64,000 nt of DNA from Bremia lactucae (Eukaryota > Oomycota > Peronosporomycetes > Peronosporales > Peronosporaceae). Positions 1 to 9,608 of this stretch are shown in pieces; position 1 is the stretch's first letter, and every line of letters begins with the position of its first letter. A model generated the notes under the pieces. It made no database searches, was not told where the DNA came from, and worked only from the letters and a program-made list of their open reading frames with translations. Position numbers and translations under genes: made by a program. Where the stretch lies: the NCBI RefSeq assembly GCF_004359215.1, contig NC_090616.1:1854469-1918468 (forward strand), in the 5' to 3' direction.

Positions 1-617
1 TAATAAAGACGATAATACGAAAGTCTTTATTTATTTCCCGAAGTCTTTATTTATTTGATATATATTTATTATTATTCTTATAGGAAATGATACTTATCTA
101 ATGGACATTCCGTTACGGGTAGTTGGACCATTTGAATGCTCGCTGAAACGCTTCCTTATGGTACCACTGGTGCTCTTACTGAAGAAGACCCCCCTACGAA
201 TTTGCCAATTCTGTACATGCCATCAAATTTTAATGATCAAATATAACAAACTCAAAGTAATCGTTTGCGCTGTAAACAACATGTTCCTATAAAAATTGGG
301 GCCACCGGCGCTCAATACTGAAGTTGCCAAGTGCAATCGTGCTATCTGCGAAGTTGGCCAAGAATTTGCGGCTGCCCGACACGAATTTCATTTATGCATT
401 AGCAACACAAAGTAAAAGTACCTCAACATAAAAACTTCAGCCCATCCCATCCGGTAACTGGCAAAAGAGGTGCTACATTCGATCTTTGGACTCTCGCGAC
501 CAAAGAGATGCGCATTGAAAATTTAAACATTGAAGTACTAACTGCTGCATTGAAAATCATTATTGGGTTTCGACACTGTTCACATGAACTTTTCATGCGA
601 ATACGACACGTTTTCAA
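1..617. other. Non-coding stretch downstream of the lipase fragment
   Basis: AT-rich sequence with no reading frame that resembles a protein. It begins with a short imperfect direct repeat of a segment containing AAGTCTTTATTTATTT near positions 24-55. It probably holds the 3' flank of the lipase gene, whose stop codon lies on the minus strand at 618-620. Nothing else is supported. Confidence 0.5.
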
Positions 618-1125
618 TTATGCCTTAATCTTGGAGACGCCGTGTGGGCGCAGATTAATCGTATTTGCACAATATCTCTGTTGATAGGTATTGGCAGGAT
701 TCTGGCACAACAACGCGAGATCAGATTTGGTATTTAGACTCGTCGATGCTGCATTCAGATTCGAAATGGCGGCATGCAGTTGTGCCACAGCTTTCGGCGC
801 GTCTGCCAATCGGCGCGAGCTGTTAGCCCTATCCGGGAGTGCATACAGAAGAGCTGCATGACCTGTGTATAGATCAAGTACTTGCGAGCGGATAGTCACA
901 CCGATGATTGCGAGGTGGTCCAATCGTTGAAGTTGAGGCATTTCGTTCCACTTTCCAGGTAGTGAGATTCCACTGAAAGGGACGCTCGTTCCAATTCCGT
1001 CATTAGCCATTGAAATTGTATTAACAACCCCGTCATTGGGTTGCCACGCAGTTGGTAGGCGAAGCTGATCCGATGTGTACCGTCCACCTAGAAAAAAACC
1101 AAAGGGGCGCAATGGAAGCGACATA
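618..1125 (-). CDS. Triacylglycerol lipase, C-terminal part (runs into assembly gap)
   Basis: Minus-strand reading frame of about 169 codons, open from the gap edge to a TAA at 618-620. It resembles the C-terminal third of secreted bacterial-type lipases of the Geobacillus L1/Staphylococcus kind. The motif NDGVVNTISM carries the likely catalytic Asp, a GKWNEMPQLQ segment follows, and RLDHLAIIGV carries the likely catalytic His. These enzymes hydrolyse ester bonds of triacylglycerols; oomycete members are usually secreted. The nucleophile-elbow serine and the signal peptide would lie in the missing 5' part, so the true start cannot be placed. The methionine next to the gap is internal and is not the start. 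The visible part has no internal stop. Whether the whole gene is intact is unknown, because an LTR sits just beyond the gap and could have interrupted it. Confidence 0.75.
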
Positions 1126-1225
1126 NNNNNNNNNNNNNNNNNNNNNNNNNNNNNNNNNNNNNNNNNNNNNNNNNNNNNNNNNNNNNNNNNNNNNNNNNNN
1201 NNNNNNNNNNNNNNNNNNNNNNNNN
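1126..1225. other. Assembly gap, 100 N
   Basis: Exactly 100 ambiguous bases, the usual placeholder for a scaffold gap of unknown size. It separates the lipase fragment from the right end of an LTR. The missing sequence probably contains the rest of the lipase gene, the rest of the LTR and perhaps more of a retrotransposon. Confidence 0.95.
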
Positions 1226-1356
1226 TACCTATTTATGGATAAGAATTCAGGAAATTACTATATAAAGTAATTTCCTCCAAATATTACCTACCTTTTAGAT
1301 AATATTAATTAACAACCTTTTAGTGTTAATTTCATGTAACGATACGCCCCGTTACA
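1226..1356 (-). repeat. LTR-A fragment, reverse orientation
   Basis: Matches the right part of the complete LTR-A at 28745-29187. It has the same AT-rich block with TATTACCTACCTTTTAGATAATATT and ends in CGCCCCGTTACA. The left part lies in the gap. It sits only about 60 bp from the stop codon of the neighbouring ankyrin gene and directly abuts sequence that matches the 3' flank of the paralogue at 29640, so the insertion lies in that gene's 3' region. Confidence 0.8.
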
Positions 1357-1419
1357 GTTACAGCATTTGTCTCGGCTAGCAAAGCTTTTTAGTCGTGAAT
1401 TTCATCTTTCTTACGTAAA

Positions 1420-2232
1420 TCAACAACCGTGATACCTCGCAGAAATAGCGTAGAACCACTCGACATGCCCCACTCGTTGGTTCTCACTCACATCTGAAGC
1501 AGTGTGAAGTGGACTTGTACTGAAACAGTACAAGTCGCAGTGCCCCGTTACATACATGACCACTTTGCCATGACAGCCTTTAACTGCGCGCACTAATGCG
1601 TCATTTTTTAGAGTAGCTCTATAGTGATCAAGAAACTCCCTCTCTCTGGCAAATTCCACCGCAAATTTAACCACACTGAATTGCCCATTTGCCGCTCCTT
1701 CATCTAGGGCCCGCCACGTCAATTTGAACATTCTCTCGTGTGCTTCATCATCTTCGTCCGAGCCAACCGATTGTGATATAAAGGTTTGAACGATTTCTAA
1801 ATGTCCATTTGTCGATGCAACAGCTACGACGACCTTTTGATAAAAAAAGATTCTGTCATTTATTTCATGAATTTCAAATTGACTCAATTCATCTTCGTCA
1901 TCGCTGCTGTCGTCATATTCGCTTCTTTCTGCTCGTATTCGTGCTTGTTCACGTTCAAGAATATCGTGCATCAAACGGTGGATCACGTCTACATGGCCAC
2001 TAGCAGCCGCACTTGCAATGGCATCCACTAGCTCAATATTGTACGACTGTAGGAGGTGCTCGAACCACTCGACACTGTTATTTGCCGCAGCTTTGATTAA
2101 AGCGTTCTCGGGCGCCATCAACAAGTCATCAATTAATTTCATTACGTGCTCTAGCGATGATATTTCTGCTGGCAAGTGTGTCGCAAGAATTCTCGTAAGC
2201 TTGGAAACAAATTCCAGTTGACTCATTGCCAT
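1420..2232 (-). CDS. Ankyrin-repeat protein, paralogue 1, with LTR-derived C-terminal segment
   Basis: Intact 270-residue frame. It is clearly paralogous to the 274-residue protein at 29683-30507: both start MAMS, share LTHLPAE-type N-terminal helices, and share about four degenerate ankyrin-like repeats (around residues 40-90, 130-155, 170-195 and 205-230). Between repeats lies an acidic Ser/Asp-rich spacer near residues 105-120. Such proteins act by protein-protein contact; no catalytic domain is visible and the partner is unknown. The start is supported by the paralogue and by a shared upstream region. The C-terminus differs sharply from the paralogue: about 22 residues, beginning with TGHCDLYCFSTSPLHTASD, are encoded by a fragment of LTR-A, and the frame stays open through it. 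The short end after this segment (VEWFYAISARYHGC) realigns with the paralogue. Confidence 0.8.
   Translation of the reverse strand: MAMSQLEFVSKLTRILATHLPAEISSLEHVMKLIDDLLMAPENALIKAAANNSVEWFEHLLQSYNIELVDAIASAAASGHVDVIHRLMHDILEREQARIRAERSEYDDSSDDEDELSQFEIHEINDRIFFYQKVVVAVASTNGHLEIVQTFISQSVGSDEDDEAHERMFKLTWRALDEGAANGQFSVVKFAVEFAREREFLDHYRATLKNDALVRAVKGCHGKVVMYVTGHCDLYCFSTSPLHTASDVSENQRVGHVEWFYAISARYHGC
1484..1552 (+). repeat. LTR-A end fragment inside the ankyrin gene
   Basis: On the plus strand this segment ends in GTGCCCCGTTACA and contains GAAGTGGACTTGTACTGAA, as does the end of the LTR at 47399-47843. It replaces a segment of similar length in the paralogous gene (about 29745-29815). It lies in the coding frame of the ankyrin protein on the opposite strand. 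Confidence 0.8.
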
Positions 2233-2405
2233 TAAATTGCAAGGTGATGGATGAACAGGATATGATGAGAGGAAAATTAATTGCCGAGAAAGGTGCTAGC
2301 TACGTAGCAATAAACTTTGATTTTTTAGCGGTATTTATCAGATAGCTAACTGTATAAGGAATCTGCGGAAAAGAGTACAGCCAGAATACTTTATAATCAC
2401 GTTAA
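2233..2405 (-). promoter_or_regulatory. Upstream region shared with the second ankyrin gene
   Basis: About 170 bp directly upstream of the ankyrin start codon are alignable with 30508-30690. Shared blocks include GGATATGATGAGAGGAAAAT, GCCGAGAAAGGTGCT and TTTTTTAGCGGTATTTATCA. The two genes therefore carry the same promoter-proximal sequence and were duplicated with it. No TATA box or oomycete initiator could be placed with confidence. Confidence 0.55.
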
Positions 2406-2991
2406 ACATCAATGTTATTTGCCAGAATTACTGAAGCTTTTAGAATTCTTCGTTCGTTTAAAGGTCTTTTTAATAAGTCTAAGCATTTCAACATCCTTGG
2501 CTAGAAATAGCTGAGAAAGATAAACTTACTTTTCCGCCGCACAAAACTGGAGCTTAAAGCTTCCGAATCCGGACATTAGCAATCTGCAAGTATTCAAGAG
2601 CCTGGAATGTAGCTCGACATAAAAAACTTCTAGAATCTTTAATAAAATGAAGTTTCGATTGGTACTTCTATTTTTTATCTGCACCGTTAAGGCAGATGGC
2701 AATTTATAACCAAGCTCAGCGATCTGTAAAAAATAGAATTTTTTTTTAAGCACTTTACGATAAAAAGTCAAACAACGAAAGAGCATCAAGTGACATTCTT
2801 AGCGATGTAAAAGTATATAAAAATAATATTTTATTCAAAGGCGATGCGTAGGTGCTAGTCAACTCGCTCTTGTATATTGCTTTGTTTTGTGTGTGTATTG
2901 AAAATATATATTGTAATATGGTTATGGAAGTGATTTCTTCGCCGATTTTACTGCGTATTTGATAAGTGTCCCCAGAAGAGCTATTACCTTC

Positions 2992-3237
2992 ATGACAAGG
3001 CTTTTAAAAGAGATTGGCACGAAGGGGTGTACCTTGAAAAGGGTCCCCATCGTGGATTTTAATGAGGCTTACGGTGTACTTCGAAAGCAGAGCTCTCAGA
3101 AGTTTCAACGACATCTACTCATTGAAATTGCAAAAGATTTTCGCATTCGCCATCGAAAACTACCTGTCCGGACAATCGCACCATGGATGAAACAGCGATG
3201 CAACGTACGGACAATATGCAGAAGTTTTTCACTTTGA
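2992..3237 (+). CDS. Unidentified small ORF
   Basis: Open frame of 81 codons from an ATG at 2992 to a TGA ending at 3237, rich in Lys, Arg and Leu. The composition is compatible with a real exon (for example KRVPIVDFNEAYGVLRKQ), but I recognise no family. It ends about 50 bp before a retrotransposon LTR and could be a host exon cut by that insertion, or a chance frame. The flanking parts (2406-2990 and 3238-3285) are AT-rich and show nothing else. Confidence 0.3.
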   Translation: MTRLLKEIGTKGCTLKRVPIVDFNEAYGVLRKQSSQKFQRHLLIEIAKDFRIRHRKLPVRTIAPWMKQRCNVRTICRSFSL

Positions 3238-3285
3238 AGCAATGACGCACGAGCATTACAGTACATGGTCCAGTGACAGAGGTGA

Positions 3286-3429
3286 TGTAACGGGGCACCT
3301 TTCACGGTATTGATAAGTACACGTCAACCTTGCACTGATTACAGTGAAGGAGAGGTGCTTCGAAACTTAACGTACACATATGTACACAGGGAGGTTTCTA
3401 CGAAGCTAAGGGTATTTAGCTTGTAAGGA
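3286..3429 (+). repeat. LTR-C fragment (first ~145 bp)
   Basis: Begins TGTAACGGGGCACCTTTCAC after a short purine-rich CAGAGGTGA. It matches the LTRs at 36393-36841 and 39813. It continues to the TACACAGGGAGGTTTCTACGAAGCTAAGG block and then jumps to protease coding sequence near 3430. Confidence 0.75.
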
Positions 3430-4230
3430 GGTTTACCTTGACTCAAAATGTATGAGCAAAATTTTAGCTGGCAACATCGATCCGTACAGATGCCTGTCAC
3501 TTGTTCATCAGATGGCACTCTGATGAACGTCTTGGAGCGTCCACAAGCGTGTGGATGTACTACGAATGAGTTCGATGGCATCACTGTGGTACGACTGCTC
3601 AAGCTTACAGTGTGATTACTAATCACACTGTGGAGTCAGCTGCCGGCGGCTGTGCGAATGCACAGGCAGCGCCGAATGTCCACGACTCGAATAAGTCGAG
3701 TGGATTGAGACATGAACATACTCGTAGCGGGCGACATTCAAGGAAGATACCGGTTGTCTAAAATGGACAACACGATGATCTAAGATCGAGGAGAGAGTCG
3801 ACCGTAGAGGACCCGACTGTGATAGCGCAATCACAGTCGGAAGACGTTGAGGGAATAAGTCCCCACATATTTGAGAAGAAATTTCCTCAAATAGTTAAGG
3901 CTCAAGTGACTAGACTTCAGCATCTTGATCCCTCGGCAGCCTGTGGATAAATCCCAGGAAGAAATCGAACCATTGACTGTCTTGGTTAATGACAGATCAA
4001 AAGTAGGCACTTATACTCTTGATCTGTATGCGCCTCCGAAGTTTACTTCGGAGATAACTCAATTACCAACTCTAGCACCCAAGCGGTTCTTGAGAGATCT
4101 GCATAGTGATAGAATTAAGCAGATTTGCGTACTCGTCACAGAGAACGAATACGTAACAAATATACGATCAGCGGTAACTTTTGCTGTGAACGAACGGGCT
4201 CTCAGCAGCTCATCGGTGGACGAAAGTTGA
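3430..4230 (+). pseudogene. Protease tail and protease-RT linker of E1
   Basis: Corresponds to 42000-42760 and 14940-15640 in other copies. It includes the segment with ERPQACGCTT (around 3536-3570) that follows the aspartic protease, and the conserved linker with YTLDLYAPPKFTSEITQLP near 4009-4068. Several frameshifts break it. The active-site Asp motif is not present, having been lost at the LTR-protease junction. Linker function is unknown; it is part of the Gag-Pol polyprotein. Confidence 0.6.
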
Positions 4231-4289
4231 GTGTCCTCGATGTGAAGACTCGGATTGAGAAATATACTACTCTATCCTGGCAGTCACTT

Positions 4290-5136
4290 AAGACAAATCC
4301 TTTATATGAGGATTTGAATGAATTCAGGGATGTATTCCCTGAAACAGTTCCATGCGAGTTGCTTAAGGATAAGGCACTTGACATTAAATCGAGCTCAAAC
4401 AGGGCTCGAAGTACTGTGTCATGAAGCAGTGGCCACTGCCTCGTGAACAAGTACTTGCGATCGATAAATTCTTTATCGATCAATTAAAAGCGGGCCATGG
4501 AAGAGAGTCAACCTCCACACGTAGCTCTCCGACCTTCTGTGTACGAAAGGCCACAAGAGGATGTCGGATAGTGCACGCATTCGATAAAATGAATGCTGCA
4601 ACGGTACCGTCTCAAACGCCGATACCTAGAAAAGACGTAATCATAGATAGTATGTCTAAGAGTTCCATCTTTTCTTCTATGGATCTGATAAATGGATTTT
4701 ATCAGATCCTTATGCGTGAACGGGACATCCCGTACCCAGCAGTGAACACTTCTAGTGGGATGCTCTGGGAATGTTTAATAATGCCACAGGCGCTTTGTAA
4801 CGCCCCTGCAACAGTCGACAGATACGTAACAAATCTGCTGAGACCTGCGCGAGAATTCGCGCCCGGTTATTTTGACGATGTATTTGTCTCTAGCCGGCCA
4901 TGGACGGAAAGACGGACGTGGAAGTTCATAAAACTCAAGTTTGTCAGGTTCTTAGACATATCCGAAAGCATAAGTTGCATGCAAACCTCAAGAAGTGTAT
5001 ATTCGCTGCAAACGAAATACCACTTCTTGAGTGCATCGTCGGTAAACACGGCGTGCGCCCTGATTCCGAAACGATTAAGACAATTATCGACTGGTCATTT
5101 CCAGTCGATGTCAAGAGACTTATAAAGTTCCTTTAG
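4290..5136 (+). pseudogene. Reverse transcriptase of E1, frameshifted
   Basis: Contains the RT fingers and palm: MKQWPLPREQV at about 4421, FSSMDLINGFYQI near 4671-4710, and the catalytic motif GYFDDVFV near 4864-4887. A frameshift follows directly after the YFDD motif (about 4890-4900), and the thumb continues in another frame (KHKLHANLKKCIFAANE). A stop replaces the conserved GLAAYL stretch at about 5135. RT copies element RNA into cDNA inside the particle; this copy cannot make an active enzyme. Confidence 0.8.
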
Positions 5137-5299
5137 CGGCGTACTTGCACAAGTAATCCCGCATTTAAGCCAAGATGACAGTTTATCTGCTCTCATCTCT
5201 TGAAAAAAGACGAGAAATGGCTATGAACGCTGGTTTTCAGTGTTCGTTTTAGGGTATCAAGCAAAGCTTGATACAATCGCCCATCCTGGCGATCAGATC

Positions 5300-6538
5300 A
5301 TGACAAACAATTCCATGTGGTGTGTGACGCCAGCGATTTCGCAATCGGCTGTGTGATAATGCAATACGATACAGACGGCGCGGAGCTTGTAGTCTGTTAC
5401 CAATCGCGTTAAGCTGCAACCAGCTGAGCGCAATTACCCAGTGCATGACAAGGAACACCTTGCCATGAAATATGCACTGGCTAAATATAGGGTCTATATC
5501 TTGGGAGATATACCGTCCATCGTATATACGGCATGCGTCATCACGGATGGTCGTAACAGCCACATCTCTCGCAAAATTGGCGAGGTGGCTACCCTTCTTC
5601 GCAGAGTAAAATTCCTCAGTGGAACATGAATCAGGACAACTTAAAAAATCGTCGCTGATGCGTTATTACGCCGACCCGATTTCGAGTTGGCTGCGCACAT
5701 TAATAGTGGAGATAATACCACTGTTGCAACACTCTTTTCAAGTGTTCCGTCATCAACCTTGTTTGATGACATAAAGAAAGCCTTCGTAAAGGGTAAGGAC
5801 CTTCTGCGTTTATTGGATCATCTGATGAATCCATCCGATGAATCTTTTACGGATTTACCTGCTATATATCGATCGTCATCCGATCGATACACAACATGCA
5901 ACGGCTTATTGTACTACACAGCCGCCGTTGCCGGCGACATTCCACAAGTCGTCGTCCCAACTCACAATGATTTGCGCTTGCGCATCATGTATGAGTGTCA
6001 TGATGCACCAACAAGTGGGCATCGTGGACGTGAAAACAAATATCTCTATGTCGCGACTTCAATTGGCCCCGCAAGCATCAGTTCGTGCTTGCGAGCGTAT
6101 TAACGGGTGAAGCCTAGCCCTTCATCCCGTGCACCTCTCCAACCTCTACCTCTTCCGGCAGAGTGTTGGCAGTCCGTATCTATGGACTTCGGCTTCGGAT
6201 TTACCGCAGACAATCACGAAAACAATGAAATCCTTGTTTTTGAAGACAGATTCAGAAAGATGGTACATCTTACTGCAGTAACAGAGTCGATCACGAATCC
6301 GGGCTGTGCCTGTGTCTTTATCGACACGGTATTCAAACTCCATGAGTTACCCCGTGAATTGGTCTCGGATAGAGAACCAAGATTCACGGCGGAGTTCTGG
6401 CAATCCGTGTTCCAATCTCTCGATACACGGGTGACTATGTCAACTTCTGATCACCCAGAAACGGACGGTCAAACAGAACTCGTAAGTCGCGTCCTCGAAG
6501 AGATACTTCGAGGTTACGTTCAATCGTATCCGAATTAG
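5300..6538 (+). pseudogene. RNase H, zinc-binding and catalytic integrase of E1
   Basis: RNase H: FHVVCDASDFAIGC at about 5307-5350 and HDKEHLAMKYALAKYRV at 5443-5493, split by stops. Integrase N-terminal zinc-binding part: HDAPTSGHRGR around 6000-6030. Catalytic core 6107-6538: the three acidic residues lie in VSMDFGFG, SDREPRF and HPETDGQTE, and the core frame is open for 143 residues. The region is almost identical to 16778-18014, including its disabling mutations. Confidence 0.8.
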
Positions 6539-6553
6539 AGCGAGTTTTTACCG

Positions 6554-7745
6554 ATGATCGAATTCGCCATCAATAATTCGGTTCTTGCGTCTACAACGCA
6601 TACACCGTTCTTCGTGAATGGCTTACGCCATCCTCGCATACCCACCCAATTAGAGGGATCCTCAAGTTTAAGGGGTGGACTCGCACGAGCAAACCCATTT
6701 CTGGCTCATGCTCATCACGCGTCGAAAATAACAACGACGCGAGTGATGTCGATGTCGAAAAATCGACATCGAAAATGAGAATGATCTCATGGCAGTACGC
6801 ACAAAGCGTACTGAAAAAGACAAAACAAATGAGTCAGCAGAAGAATTTCTGCTAACTCGAGAATCAATAATCCGTTTCGTTCAGGATTCCATTGCTAACG
6901 CAGTGGACCGACAGAAACGGAATGCAGACAAACATGGAAGAGCAAATGTTCATTCATTTAAAATTAATGATCTAGTGCTACTCTCTACGGTAAACTTACC
7001 TAAGCGATTAGTCACTAATGTGGGTAGCAGTAAACTACTACCCAAGTTCATTGGTCCTTTCCGTGTACTGCATCGCAGAGGCAATGCGTACACAATAGAA
7101 TTGCCACGTAGGATGCGAACGCATCCTACGTTTTACGTTGGTCGGCTCCGCCCGTACCATCAGTACGCGGCTTCTTCCGAGGACGGATTTGACCACCCTT
7201 TTCAAGAATCCCCAAAAGATTCTTGTGATCGCGAACCAGGTTCTCATGTTGAACCTGAAGTTTCTCATGCCGGTTCCGAATATCCTCGAAACTACGATGA
7301 GCTGACGACAGCTCATCGCGAACAGCATGATATTTCCGGTCGTACTCCAACATTGAGTACGCACTCTCCGAACGGTTTTCCAACCGTTCGATATAGTGAG
7401 CCTGCATCGTCTGCTCCAACGAGTGACGCTTACCGCGCTCGTGTTCAAGACCGTCCTCCAATACATGGAGGTAGCGGTCGCGTTTGTCGACTTCGACCCT
7501 TGATCCGACACACGGTTCGGATCTATTTTTACCTCCTCCACCACAACCATTGGTCGATTTCCGCGGTGGCCAACGATTCCTTGTGGAACGTATTCAAAAC
7601 CACCGTGATGTGAAGGGGCAGCGAATGAGTTATCTGGTTAACTAGCGCGGTTATTCACCTTCGCATGACAGATGGGGGCCTCGTTCCCAGCTGGTTATTG
7701 ACGTTGAGGGCCTCGTCTGTTAGTATAACGAGACTCATCAGATGG
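6554..7745 (+). pseudogene. Integrase C-terminus and chromodomain of E1
   Basis: Integrase continues with FVNGLRHPRIPTQLEGSS (6619), a GPY/F-type module (GPFRVLHRRGNAYTIELPRR and VGRLRPYHQY, about 7050-7160), a Ser/Thr/Pro/His-rich linker, and a chromodomain from about 7544 (RFLVERI, SYLVN then a stop where other copies have SYLVRW). Chromodomains in such elements are thought to guide integration to chromatin marks. Frameshift near 6770 and several stops in the chromodomain. Confidence 0.8.
7126..7461 (-). pseudogene. Antisense coiled-coil ORF of E1 (C-terminal part)
   Basis: Minus-strand frame of 111 residues, opposite the integrase linker and GPY/F region. It encodes DGLEHERGKRHS, a long charged helix with leucines every seven residues (L-x6-L-x6-L-x6-L), then RPRKKPRTDGTGGADQRKT. 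It matches the larger antisense frame at 9946-10899. A frameshift separates it from the upstream part, part of which stays open in a neighbouring frame up to about 7550. Confidence 0.6.
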
Positions 7746-8317
7746 ATTAGAGGGTCCATTGAAAAACGCGCGCCCCTGGCGCGTGTAAATCTATTGCAAA
7801 AAACGTCAATCGCATCGGCATCTCAATAGAGATGCGAGCCCTTCCCCAGGGGGAAGAAAGGGAGTATTCATCTCCTTTCACTCGTTTCGTATTGTCGACA
7901 CAACATGGACACGGGTCGCCCTACGTGAGGCATGGAAGTCCTGCCTCACGAGACGACCGGTGCAATTTTAAACCTTGCACCGGTTGGATTCGTTTCTCAA
8001 ACTTAACGCGAATTGCGTTAGGACTTTGAAGCCGCATCCAATGTCTTTGACATTGGAAAAAAACGCGCTTCAGGCTTGCATTAACGAGATTTTATCTCGC
8101 TTGTTGTTGCCACTATACCATCGATGCTTAAGAAAACCATCGAGGTAAAAATCTTCCTTAGCGCAAAAGTTCTTCGCGCTGGGATCCAGGCCATGTAGCT
8201 TTGCCGCAATAAATAAAGGATATTAATTGTGAGGAGTTGTCTCTCCAGACAAGTTACTGACTAGCCGTTCGGGTAAAGCCACGGCTTTTTCTCAGGGTAA
8301 GACGAGACATTTTATTG
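7746..8317 (+). other. 3' non-coding region of E1
   Basis: Sequence between the chromodomain and the lost 3' LTR, shared with 10650-11280 and 19840-20140. Read on the minus strand it corresponds to the upstream half of the antisense gene, but here that frame is broken. It contains AATAAATAAA at about 8207. It ends at 8317, where E2 begins. Confidence 0.5.
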
Positions 8318-8439
8318 TATGTACTCGGACACGGACCATGCGTCATTACGCACGGCCCTAAACAGTCCACACCTCTCGCAAAGAATGGCGAGGTGGCTAT
8401 CCTTCTTTACGGAGAATAATTTCTTCGTAGAATATAAAC

Positions 8440-9400
8440 TAGAACGACTTAATGTCGTCGCTAATGCGTTATCACGCTGACCCGATTTCGAGCCGGCTGT
8501 GCACTCGAGCAGTGAAAATAATCCCACTGTTGCAACACTCATTACAAGTGTTCCATCATCACCTCTGTTTGATGACATAAAAAAGCCTACACAGAAGATA
8601 AAGACCTTCTCCATTTAATCGATCATCTCATGAATTCATTTAATAAATCTTTTAAAGATTTACCGGCTTTATACCGATTGTCGTCCGATCGATACACAAC
8701 CCGCAACGACTTACTGTACTACATAGCCGTTGCCAACGACATTCCACGTGTTGTCGTCCCTACTCACAATGATTTGCGCTAGCGCATCATGTATGAGTGT
8801 CACGATGCACCAACAAGTGGGCATCGTGGACATGAAAAAACTTGTCTCACAGTAAGTCGCGACTTTTACTGGTCCCGTTAGTATCACTTCGTGCGCAGGT
8901 ACTTTCGTGCTTGCGAGGTATGTCGACGGATGAAGCCTAGCCCTTCATCTTTTGCACCTTTCAAAACTTTCCCACTTCCGGCAGAATGTTGGCAGTCCAT
9001 ATCTATGGACTTCGTCTTCGGATTTCATGAAGCCGTCACAAAAATAATGGAATCCTTGTTTTTGTAAACAGATATAGCAAGATGGTACATCTTGTTGCAG
9101 TACCAGAACTGATCCTGGCTCCGGGTTGTGCCCGTTCTTTATCGACACGATATTCAAACTGCACTGTTTACCCGTGAACTGGTCTCGGATAGAGATTTAC
9201 GGTTCACGACGGAGTTTTAACAATCCGTGATCCGATCTTGCGGAACTCGGCTGACTATGTCAACTTCTAATCATTCAGAGACGGATGTCCAGACGCAACT
9301 CGCAAATCGCGACCTTGAAGAGATACTTCGAGGTTACGTCCAATCGTGTCCGAAAATTGGAGCGAGTTTTTACCGATGGTCGAATTCGCCATCAATAATT
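8440..9400 (+). pseudogene. Integrase zinc-binding domain and core of E2, decayed
   Basis: Alignable with 5640-6600. It keeps HDAPTSGHRGH (about 8803-8835), DFVFGF (9007), a reading with SDRDLRF-like DNA near 9188, and ETDVQTQ in place of ETDGQTE (about 9280), so the last catalytic Glu is replaced by Gln. Multiple frameshifts. It cannot encode an active integrase. Confidence 0.7.
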
Positions 9401-9608
9401 AGGTGCATGCGTCTACAAAGCATACACCGTTCTTCGTGAATGGCTTACGCCATCCACGCATACCCACCCATTTAGAAGGATCCTCTAGTTTAAGAGGGCT
9501 CGCAGGAGCAAAACCAATTCTGGCTCATGCTCATCACGCGTCGAAAATAACAACGACGCGAGTGATGTCGATGTCGAAGAAAACGACATCGAAAATGAGA
9601 GTGATCTC

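Larger units (their letters stand above)
3286..8317 (+). mobile_element. Ty3/Gypsy element E1 (A-type pol), truncated and decayed
   Basis: Starts with the first ~145 bp of an LTR-C (TGTAACGGGGCACC at 3286) that breaks off at about 3430 directly into the tail of the protease domain, so gag and most of protease are missing. Then follow, in order, the protease-RT linker, RT, RNase H, integrase, integrase C-terminus, chromodomain and a non-coding 3' region. The 3' region stops at about 8317, where sequence from the RNase H/integrase part of another copy begins. Many frameshifts and stops; no 3' LTR. Confidence 0.85.

Noticed and set aside
1052..1270. Reading frame across the N gap
   Set aside because: It contains the 100-N placeholder; both sides belong to different features.
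4867..5049. Minus-strand short ORFs opposite RT and RNase H
   Set aside because: They mirror Pol codons, recur with the sense sequence in every copy and show no independent features.
7038..7550. 170-codon minus-strand frame in E1 as a separate gene
   Set aside because: Its first ~30 residues are the antisense gene (VVVEE…DPNRVSD); after a frameshift it is a shadow frame, so I treat it as part of the broken antisense gene.
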